Shown here: positions 48,101 through 60,100 of the stretch, one piece after another
How the letters are laid out: the number at the start of each line of letters is the position of its first letter
Numbering within the stretch: position 1 is the first letter of the stretch
From: Odobenus rosmarus divergens
Taxonomy: Eukaryota > Chordata > Mammalia > Carnivora > Odobenidae
Assembly: GCF_000321225.1 (NCBI RefSeq)
Contig: NW_004450939.1
Location: 856,171 to 920,170 of the forward strand
Length of the DNA stretch: 64,000 nt
Direction of reading: 5' to 3'
Made by a program: the position numbers and the translations under genes
Notes under the pieces: generated by a model
Told to the model about the DNA's origin: nothing
What the model saw: only the letters and a program-made list of their open reading frames with translations
Databases searched by the model: none

Positions 48101-51100
48101 CATGTTATCTCTCCACATACATCTACCCTATGCTTAGCCAGCAAGCCAGCTTCCCAGTTTTCACACCCAAAGAGGAGACCAGTAAACCACTATTTTCTGC
48201 AGCTTTCCAGCAGATATTAATCTGTCTCTTCAGGTAAAGGGGGCATTTTAACAATGTGAAGACTAAACACCTTTTTAAAATAAACTCAAACTATGGAGAC
48301 TGCATTTATTAAAGAGATGTTATGAACTTGCACCAAAAACAGTATGTGTCACCTATTTTTTAAAAATCTCGTATCTATATTTTTAACCTTGGTAACAGAT
48401 TTTTCTAACTGGTTTTAAAATCTTCCAAATAGGGGCACCTGGCTCACTCACTCAGTACAGCATGCCCCTTAATCTCAGGGTCGTGAGTTCAAGCCCCACA
48501 CTGGGTGTTGAGCTTACTTAAAAAAAATAAAAATAAAAAACAAATAAAATCTTCCAAATAACACTGGGTTTTGAATGTGCCCTTTAAAAACACTGTAACA
48601 ACTTCTGATTGGTTTATAAGAACAACTATAACATCATTAGGGGAGATGAAAATTTCAACAAAAGCCCTTTTGACATTTAGTGAATGGAACTGAAAATTTT
48701 AGTAAGCTTAACCTATGACATACTTCTTCCATTTGAATATATAGCTTTGTATGGTAGGTATCTTTTTTGACCATGACAGTCAGCAAAATCAAGTATCAAA
48801 GTAAAGAGAACTTAGTTACAAATCTTTGATTATGTCACAGTGTTAAACTAAGATTTAAAAAAGTTTTAGGGTGGGGCACCTGGGTGGCTCAGTTGGTTAA
48901 GCGACTGCCTGCGGCTCAGGTCATGATCCTGGAGTCCCGGGATCGAGTCCCACATCGGGCTCCCTGCTCAGCAGGGAGTCTGCTTCTCCCTCTGACCCTC
49001 CCCCCTCTCATGTGCTCTCTCTCTTTCTCGCTCTCTCAAATAAATAAATAAAATCTTTAAAAAAAAAAAAATTTTAGGGCGGCTCAGTCAGTTAAGCATC
49101 CAACTCTTGATTTTTGGCTCAGGTCATGACCTTAGGGTCATGAGACTGAGCCCTGTGACAGGATCTGAGCTCAGCAGGGACTCTGCTTGAGATTCTCTCC
49201 CTTTCCCTCTCCCTCTACCCCCCAACTCATGTACGTGTGTGTGTGCTCTCTCTAAAATAAGTAAATCTTTAAAAAAAAATTCTAGAAAGTATAGTCAACA
49301 CTGGTTTTAGTAAAAGTATTACTAAAACTTTAATAAAAATATACCATTAAGTAAAGCAAAACTTATTTTTAAAGTAACGATTTCATCTTTATCTCACTTA
49401 AATTTTGCATGCTTTAAATGTACATAAAGTATTAGTACTGTAAAATACATGCATAGTTTTTATTATTTTATCTTAAGATTTATTTATTTATTTTAGAGAG
49501 AAAGAGGGAGAGGGAGAGGGAGGGGAAGAGGTAAGAAGCAGACTCCCTGCTGAGCAGGGAGCCCAATGCAGAGCTGGATCTCACAACCGTGAGACCAGGA
49601 CCTGAGCCAAAACCAAGGGTGAGACACTTAACCAACTGAGCCACCCAGGTGCCCCACATGCATAGTTTTTAAATAAACATACACATACTAGGAATGCATG
49701 CTTGATTTTTTTCACTGATGGGGTATACAATCACAAAAGTGATTTAAAACATTTTAGTATCAAATTTAATGCCCTTTTCAAATGCTTTCTCCCTTCCCTC
49801 TCCCATTACAGTTCTCTATTTTCCATTATAACTGTCATTATCATCAATCCAGCCCTTCCTAATCAGCCTATATCATGTCTGGGCTACTACTACTGGTAGC
49901 CTACTCATTTACTCCAGAAATGCATGAATGGGTTCAACAATAGAAAATCTATTACTAGGCACCATATTTTATCAATTAAAAAATCTTTTAATAGAGTTTT
50001 AAGATTTTTATTTATTTAGTTGGCAGAGAGAGAGAGAGAGACAGCGAGAGAGGGAACACAAACAGGGGGAGTGGGAGAGGGAGAAGCAGGCTTCCCGCGG
50101 AGCAGGGAGCCCGATGCGGGGCTCGACCCCAGGACCCTGGAATCATGACCTGAGCCGAAGGCAGACGCTTAACAACTGAGCCACCCAGGCAGCCCTATCA
50201 ATTAAAATTTTTAAAAGATCATTTCATTTGATGCAGAAAAGCCATCCAATAAAATTCAACGTCCATAATGGAAACAAAAACAAAAAAAGTCCTGATCACT
50301 CACAATGCTTTTATTTATTTATTTATTAAGATTTTATTTATTTACTTGACAGAGAGAGACACAGTGAGAAAGGGAACACAAGCAGGGGGAGTGGGAGAGG
50401 GAGAAGCAGGCTCCCCGCTGAGCAGGGAGCCCGATGAGGGGCTCAATCCCAGGATCCCAGGATCATGACCTGAGCCAAAGGCAAACGCTTAACAACTAGG
50501 CTACCCAGGCGCCCCCACAATGCTTTTAAAAATACACATGTGCCTACACTTTAAGTATCAGAATATCTGGGAATGGTATCAAATGTATATAATTTTTAAT
50601 TCCATAAAAGATTCCGATTTGAACAAAACCATTTAATGGAGAAACCTTAAATTCAGAGTGTTATCATTATGACAGACAAAAAATACCTATGTTAAAAAAC
50701 TACAGTAAACATAATACTTAATAGTAAAATTTTAGATGCATTCCTACTTAAAATCAAGAACAAGAAAAAGGTGCCTGCTATTTAATACTGGATGCAGATC
50801 CTAGTTAATGCAATAAATTATGACATGAAGCACTAAAGAAGAAATAAAATTACATTAAAGAAACAAAATAATTTCCCACATAGTAAGTCTAAAAGAATCT
50901 ACAGATAAATTATTTGGAATTATCAGAACTAATAAGTTAACAGTTGCTAAATACAACCTTAACATAAAAATCTGTACTATTCCTACTCACTAGTAGTAAT
51001 CACTTAGATTACGAAACAGGAAAAAAGATCCATCTGTATAACAAATGTTTTACTAGGAAAAGATATAATAAAACATATTTACACATGCTCTAAATGGAAT

Positions 51101-54100
51101 TCTTTTAGGACATTTTTTAAAACTGCTCTTTTAAAAAAAGAGATGGGCACCTGGGTGGCTCAGTCGCTTAAGGGTCTGCCTTCGGTTCAGGTCATCATCT
51201 CAGGGTCCTGGGATGGAGCCCCACGGCAGGCTCCCTGCTTCTCCCTCTCCCTCTGTGCCGCACCACCCTGACCCGTGCCCTCTCTCTCTCAGATGAATAA
51301 AAAAATTTTTTAAAAAAAATGGGAGAGGGGCGCCTGGTGGCTCAGTTATTAAATGTCTGCCTTCGGCTCAGGCCATGATGCCAGCATCCTGGGATCGTGC
51401 CCACATAGGGCTCCCTACTCAGTGGGGAGCCTGCCTCTCCCTCTCCAGCTCCCCTGTGCTTGTGTTCCCTCTCTCGCTATCTCTGTCAAATAAATAAATA
51501 AAAATCTTTTAAAAATCACACAAAAAAATGGGAAGACAGGCTGTATTTCTAGGCGGAAGAAATCAGGATCACATGATGTCCATTCCCTCCAAATCTATTG
51601 ATTTCAATAAATTCAAACTCTATAATGCTTCTGATCAAAATCCCTACAGAGATTTTCAGGAAAAGTCTGATCCTAAAATTTATATGCAATATCAAAGGAA
51701 CAAGAACAGCAGGGACAAGAGAAATTTTATAAGTAAACCAAGAAAGGAAACTTTCCTTACCTGACATTAAAACTTATTGTTAAAGCCACAGTAATTAAGA
51801 TAGCCTGATATTAGAGAAATAAAAAAATGAACCAACAGAACAGAAAACAAGAGATGTGTAGGACTGAAATGGCACTGTTAATCAGTGAGAAAAAATTGAC
51901 CCAACGAATGGTACTGGGACAAATGGCTAATCACATAGGGAAAATTTTTCCTACCTCACATCATACATCCAAAATAAATGTGAAAAGCAAAGCTTTAAAG
52001 GGTTAAAGAAGAAAATATAACATTGACGTAGGAAAAGATTTCTCAAGCAGGACACAAAAAGCAAAAATCATAAAGAAAACATATATATACACATACAAAT
52101 AAAGATATTATATTTTTGTATGTCAAAAGATACTGTAACAAGACTAGCCAAAAACTGAGCAAAGACATTTGCAATCAGGAAACAAAAACAAAAATAGACA
52201 AGTAGGACTACCTAAATTAAAAAGCTTCTGCACAGCAAAGGAAACCACCAAAAAAATGAAAAAACGACCTATGGAATGGGAGAAAATATTTGTAAACCAT
52301 GTATCTGATATATATATATATATATATGAAAATATATAAGGAACACCTACAACTTAATAGCAAAGAAACTACCAACCCAATTACTAAATGGGCTAAAAAC
52401 TTGAATAATTCTCAAAAGATGATATACAAATGGCCAACAGGTATACGGAAAGATGTTCAAGGTCACTAGTCATCAGGGAAATGCAAATCAAAACCACAAT
52501 GAGCTATCATCTCATACCTGTTATGACAGCTATTATCAAAAGAACATAAGACAAGTATTAGTGAGGGTGTGGTAAAATTGGAACCTTTGTACACTGTAAG
52601 TGGGAATGCAAATATGGTACAACGACTTTGGAAAACAGTAGGGAGGTTCCCCCACAAAAAAAAAACAAATAAAACTACCGTATGATTCAGCAATCTTGTG
52701 GGTATTTATCCAAAACAATTGAAATCAGGATCATTAAGAAATATTAGCATTTCCATGTTCATTGTGGTACTATTCATAAATGCCAAGAGGCAGAAACAAT
52801 CTTGTGAATGTATAAAGACACAAAGATATGAATGGATAAAGAAAATGTGGTATACACATACAATTGATTATTCAGCCTTAAAAGGAAATCCCGCAAATGA
52901 ATGAATCCTGCAAATGACAACACGGATGAACCTTGAGAATGTTCTAAGTTAAATAAGCCAGTCACAACACAAATACTGCATGATTTCACTTACATGAACT
53001 ATGCAAAATAGTCAAACTCATAGAAGCAAAGAACAGAATGGTGGTTGCCAGAGGCTAGGAGAGACTGAAATGGAGAGTTACTAATCAACACGTATAAAAT
53101 GTTAGTTATGCAAGATAGGTTCTACGGATCTGTTGTACAACATTGCAACAATAGATAAGAATACTATATTACACACTTAAACATCTGTTAAGAGGATAGC
53201 CAGCTAGCTCATGTTAAGTATCCTTTCCAAAATTTAAAAAAAAGGAAAGGGGACCTTAGCTGGCTCAGTTGGAAGAATGTGCAACTCTTGATCTTGGGGT
53301 TGTGAGCCCCATGTTGGGAGTAGAGATTACTTAAATAAATAAAACTTAAAAAAAAAAAAGAAAAAAGAATTAAAATTATGTATGACTATGCCATTTAATG
53401 CTAAATTAAATTGCAATACTTCTTAAAACAAAGTTCTCAAAATACTAAAATATCTCATTTCTAGTCTCAAAAATATGAAGAAAAATCTCAAGGTCTATGT
53501 TTATGTGTTTTACAAAACGGCAAAAAAAACCCACATTTAATTCTGAGTAAAAATATGTATATATATATACGTGTAATGCATGGAATAAAGGATTGGCATC
53601 TACAATATATAAAGAATTCTTATAAATAAGGAAATGACTTGTACCAGATTTCTTAATAAAGAGTTATTTAGCAGGGCGTCTGGGTGGCTCAGTTGGTTAA
53701 GGGTCCGACTTTTTTTTTTTTTAAGATTTTATTTATTTATTTGAGAGAGAGAGAGCACATGAGAGGGGGGAGGGTCAGAGGGAGAAGCAGACTCCCCGCC
53801 GATCAGGAAGCCCGATGTGGGACTCGATCCAGGGACTCCAGGATCATGACCTGAGCCGAAGGCAGTCGCCCAACCAACTGAGCCACCCAGGCGCCCAAGG
53901 GTCCGACTCTTGATTTTGGCTCAGGTCATGAGATCAAGCCCTGCATTGGGCTCCTCACTGGATGTTGAGCCTGCTTAAGATTCTTTCTCTCTCTCCCTCT
54001 CACTCTGCCCTCCCACCTCCAAGCCCCGTACACACACATTCTCTCAAAAAAAAAAAAAAAAAGTCATTTAGCCACTTAAAATGTTCAACATCTTGGAGAG

Positions 54101-57100
54101 GAATCTGTTAGGAATAACATTAAGACTGCTTTAACTTTCATTCTTTCAGTCTTTGTGAAGAGCTGTAGTTGGACTAAACTGTACGCACCTATGGATATCT
54201 ACCGATTAATATTTACAAACAGTCAAAATTAGTTAAGAAAAGCCTACAACCAGACCAAACAATTTCCAAGGAAGATAAAATGTGTCTGGTATCTTAACGA
54301 TTATCTGCATCTTCCCTCCCTCTCCTCCTCTTACTCACTCCTAGAGACTAAAGAAAACAGCATACACTCCGTTAAAACAATTTTATTGTTATTAACTAGA
54401 AATGGCCTTAAACTAGCACCGCTATATAATTATCATGACAAACTACCCCATACTAACGCAATAATTTTGTTCAACAACCTCCAACACTTATTACTTAATA
54501 GTAAATAGTTCTGGGCGCCTGGGTGGCTCAGTTGGTTGGGCGACTGCCTTCGGCTCAGGTCATGATCCTGGAGTCCCTGGATCAAGTCCCGCATCGGGCT
54601 CCCTGCTCGGCAGGGAGTCTGCTTCTCCCTCTGACCCTCCCCCCATCTCATGTGCTTTCTCTCTGTCAAATAAATAAATAAAATCTTTAAAAAAAAAAAA
54701 AATAGTAAATAGTTCTACCCTGAATGATTTGACTGAAACTAGTGGGCTAGTTTATCTTGGTTTAATTTATCCTGGCTTATTCAACTGAAAGTTAAACTGT
54801 TTATATATAGAGAAAAGGGTGTCTGTTTTACTCATCCCTGTATACTCTAGAACATGTAGAGTACGCGCCCAGTAGTTTAAAAGTACAGTATATCTATGTT
54901 GAATTAATAAAATGATCTATGGATTTATTTTGAAATTTTTTTTACTGCTGAGATAGGTACATGCAAACACCACTTTAAGAATTTCCACAGCCATGGAATT
55001 GAGTTTAAATCATCCATCTGTACTTATGAGGGAATAGTGTGAACTGTATTCTGAGAAAACACATGCTCTACTCTCACGTAGTCCTCTGACTTTTCCAGAG
55101 CAGTCTAATGACTTTTCATAAAATGCCACCAAATCCTACTCAGCTATTTATTATATGGCTCTGTTCTTAATCAGCAATATAAAATGTTACCTGTTCTCCA
55201 GTTACTCGACAAAAAGTAAGACCTTAAATTCTCCAAACTAAGTTGTTCATCAAAAGCTTAGCTGCTAGCAATAATCTTCATGGGGAACTGCATGAATATA
55301 CAGATCCTCTCCATTCTACCACCACACCTAGATTAAGCCAGAATATCAGAGAAAAGCCCCTGGAAGGGAAGTTTTAACAACAATAAGGAATTATCATATG
55401 TTACATTGAAGGAGGCCTTTAAATTACAGCCCCATATAACTTGTTTTGTATTTATCACAGGAAAGATGACGTTTAACTGCACAGTTTGCTCTTTTGAGGA
55501 TGCTATGGGCAAAATCATTTCAGTATTATTTCTTTTAGTATCAGGAATAGCTGTGTTTTTCATTAGAAACTATTTTGTTTACAATATCGTAGACTATGTT
55601 AATAACATAATGGATGCTTTCTTCTTTGAACTAGCTATTTGGAAGCTATGAAACATAGCTGATAGGATATTACAATATATTTGGCTACTAACTGAAATCT
55701 TTATATGTTGGGTATCTTCTGCCTCTCCAGATCTTCTCTCCTCCATTTTTCACCATGCTTTGTGTACTGAGAGGCTAACCTGCATCAATAGGCTCCCCTG
55801 CTTCCCACTTGGGTTCAGCCCAGCAGGCAATTGGGAGGGTAAAACAAGAGAAGAGTTAGGATATTTATTTCCCAGACTCCTTCCTAGCAAAACTGCCTCA
55901 GCTGGCTGCATTCCTCCTAACTGCTCTCTCTATACAGCTTACTTTCTCCAAGTTCTGGTATCTACTTCCTCCCCTCCCCTGCTTTGCAGACCCAGAGTAC
56001 ATCACTCACTACTTGTGATTTCCAGCTGCTCACATTGTGTACCCAACACCTTATTCTTTGAAAATAGTCCCTGGAATAAATTTTCCTCAAAATACCTAAT
56101 TTGAGCATATACTATCTGTCTCCTTCCAAGACCTTGACTATATTGGCTTCCTATCTTCTATTTCCTGCCATTAAAAAAAAGAGAGGGAAAAAAAAACCCT
56201 TTTTCCTTCCTTCACCAATTTCTGTACTAATAATTCATACACAAACCCAATTTTTCCATTACAATTAGAATTTTGCACAGGATATAAAAAGGAGTAAGAC
56301 CAAGAAGCCCATTCTAGATTTTAAAAAGACAGTAAACAAATAAATATAATAAAGTGTCAGAGGGCCTAGTTGGAAAATAAAGAACAGGTGTACCAAAAGG
56401 AAGAAATTCTAAAGGACCTCGAGAAGATTTTACAGAGTGATTAACGCTTGGTCTAAATCCTCAAAGAGAAGAAAAAGTCCAGTGACTGGCAATATGCTTT
56501 GCCTTTATTAATCTATTTATTGGCTCCCAACCCAATGAGGTACTAATAGTATTATTACCATCCCCTTTTTAAAACAGATGAGAAAACTGAGGTGCAGTTT
56601 CTTGCCAAAATCATACAATTAGTAAGTGAAAGAGCCTGGGACCCAGCCAGTCTGACGCCGAGAGTTCATTTTTTTAAAACCGCTAACTTATACTGCTTAT
56701 CAAGGATGGCAAGGAAGTGGTACAAATAATACAGTTTAGGTAGTTCACAGTCCTTACTGGCCCATTCAATTCAGGATGAGAAACACTACCAGGGGCCATG
56801 TTAAGTCACGGACAAGGTACAAGGAGGAAGGTATAAGGAAAGGGAGAAAGAGATCAGAATTGCACTTGTGAAATATCAACCGTGGCAATAGTATGTAGGA
56901 CAGGTTAGAGGAGGACCACCAACAAAAAGACTACTGTAATAGTTCGAGTGAGAGACGATGAACGCTTGAGCTAGGGAAGTGACAATGGTGTTAGAAGAAA
57001 AGCACAGATGAGGAATACTGCTATCAGGAATCAAACTGGATCTGAGAAGTAAGGGAGAAGGCAGCAAGACTTCTGAGAAGAAACTCTGGTCCTTTAACAA

Positions 57101-60100
57101 GCAGTGATTACACAAATCATACATTTGTTTTGGATGGAACTTTGCTAAGAACTGGAGATACAATGTTAAACAAGACAAACACTACCTCACACTTAAGAAT
57201 AATCTATTGGGTTAATAACAAACTGCTGAGTAATTTCAATGTACCAGAAGTACAATAATAGGGGCGCCTCGGTGGCTCAGTCGTTAAGCATCTGCCTTCG
57301 GCTCAGGTCATGATCCCAGGGTCCTGGGATCGAGCCCCTCATCGGGCTCCCTTGCTCAGCAGGAAGCCTGTTTCTCCCTCTTCCACTCCCCCTGCTTGTG
57401 TTCCCTCTCTCGCTGTGTCTCTGTGTCAAATAAATAAATAAAATCTTAAAAAAAAAAAAATTTACTAATGCTCATGTACCAAGGTTTAAAAAAAAAAAAA
57501 GAAGTACAATAATAAAGGAAGCACAGGGATGAAGGAACGTGTTTTTTTTTTTTTTTAAATTACAAAATAGGAGTGACCCATTTCATTCAATGACACTAAG
57601 CCAAGTAAAATGAGAACTGCAGACTAGGCAATCAAAAAATTACTAAAGACTAGAACAGTTTTATATGAGGAATAGAGAAGCTTACTGTATGAGTGCTTAA
57701 AAGTGGTTAATTACTGAAAATCAGCAACACATGAAATGAAATGCTACTGAAATGAAATCTTAAGAGACTCTGCTTAACACAGTCTTCTGGGAGCCTTTCT
57801 ACACTATTGCCAATCCTGCCTTTCCTTACACAACTGTGTGTACTTGCTATTATTGAGTGTTTAAAAACTAAGCACTTCCTCATCTAGGGATACATGCATA
57901 GGTGGTAAAATTACAAAGAAAAGCAAGGGAATGAATAACCTAAAAAGAGGAGAATGGTTACCTCTGGGAGTATGTGGTTCCAAAGGATATGGGCTCACAA
58001 GAAGATTCTAAGACCCTAAAGAATGTTCTGTTTTTTAATCTGGGTTATAGTGGGTAACTGGATATCTGTTTTATCATTATTTTAAAAATCATACGTGTAC
58101 ATTTTGGTCATTACTCTGTGTAAAGTACATTTCATATTTAATAATTAATATATATATTAAATATTTAATATATATACATCGGAGGCAATAAGATAAAAGC
58201 AAACCAAAATCTAGTTTAAAAAAGGGGGGGACTAAAATAGAACTAAGAATTTAATATACATCTCACTTTTACATGACATTTTATTATGAGAATTAAAATT
58301 TCGAACAACTCTCTCAGATAGCAAAACAAAAAAAGATTTTAGTTGAAAGGGATTTTTAGTTTTCAAGTAATTTCAGTTGCAAAAGAAAACAGCCTTCAAC
58401 TGTTTTTTATTCAAAGAAATGTAGATTTTTTTAAATTATTTTTAAATAACATAAGCTTAAGTATATCATAAAGATGCTCTCCCAGATGAAATCTTACAGG
58501 AGTTAAACAAGCTTGAGGACAAATGTTATAGATCTGTTACTTGGCAAAATACTTTAAACACACATACATACCCCAAAACAAAAAACACCTTATCATATAG
58601 TTCCCCAAACAATTCCATTTCAACTATAAAAATTCACTTTTTAAGAATAAATATTACTGGGGCGCCTGGGTGGCTCAGTCGTTAAGCGTCTACCTTCGGC
58701 TCAGGTCATGATCCCAGGGTCCTGGGACCAAGCCCCGCATTGGGTTCCCTGCTCCGCGGAAAGCCTGCTTCTCCCTCTCCCACTCCCCCTGCTTGTGTTC
58801 CCTCTCTTGCTGTGTCTCTCTCTGTCAAATAAATAAATAAAATCTTTAAAAAAAAAAAAAAGAATAAATATTGCTTACCTGTTCCCTACTGAATCTTGAG
58901 AGATCTGAAAGTTTGGAATGATAGAGGAAACACCATATTCATCTTGATACTTCTTACAAGATTTGTAATGATGTCTCATGCGATAGAATTTAATCTGTAA
59001 ATTATTGATCAAAATGTAATGTGACTTTCAATTTCAAATAGAAGTCATAAGATCTGAGATATTGTCAATAGGAGAAAAGCAAGACAAACATAACCAACTA
59101 AATATTCCATTTAAACAAGATTTTTGTTTTAAGTAAATGATTTCTTAAGTAGAAGCTGAAAATAAGTTTCTGTCTGTTAGATGCAGATGTGAACTCACTG
59201 CAAAAAATACTAACAAATAATTTTACACTTGAAACTATGCTACTAAAAATAGACCAAAAAAAGTACATCAAAAGCAGTAATAAGTTTACCTTATGGTATT
59301 GGGCATTTCTTTATTCTTTATTGCAACCTGGCAGAGTTAGAAAGTGCTTTAAAAAAAAATTACGTTCCCAGGTTAACACCTGGAACATTTTTCAGTTTCT
59401 CACTGAGGAGTAGAGCCTGAATCTCTCAAGTGTATTTTCCAGCTTCACTTCACTGCCCTGTCAGTTAACAACTCCCTCAAAGAGATGGAAAAGCAGATCT
59501 GACTTGTGTGAATGCATGAAATAGCAACTGGTTTTGCTCACTGACTTTATTAGCTGTTTGAAAAAGTGGCTGCAATATATCCATGAACACATGGATATAC
59601 TCAAAGGCTAACCACCCCTCACTATTTCACTCCCTCTTCAAATGAATAGAAATAAAATCCAGACTGGAGAATTAATGCCAGTTATTTGCCAACACCTAAT
59701 TTTCTCACCTGTTCCTTAAAACTTAATTTTCTGCAAAATATTCTGTGATTTCTTAAACACATAAATACACAAGTAAAGTGGGCAGCTAGAGAGTTCCTTG
59801 ACTACATAAATCCATTTGGCCCATTTCTATGTACAAAACTGCAATAAGGATGCTGCTACTATCACAATTTGTACCAGAATGGGGTTTAAATGAGTTAAAT
59901 GCCAGTTTATTCATTTAGTTCATTTAGTAGGTAATCAATGAGCAATTACTTTGAGAAAAATGCCATGCAAAAAATTATGACAAATTCACAGATTGTATCT
60001 TTCAGTCTCTATTCTCAGTAAGATTATGATCTATTGAGATCTATAATCAGATTTTTTGGCCTTTCTACCCAATTTAAGTAACTTCTTTCACTTCAAACCA

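Noticed and set aside
55760..56104. 114-codon plus frame inside an RNF138 intron
   Set aside because: Antisense to the gene, no motif, no splice support.
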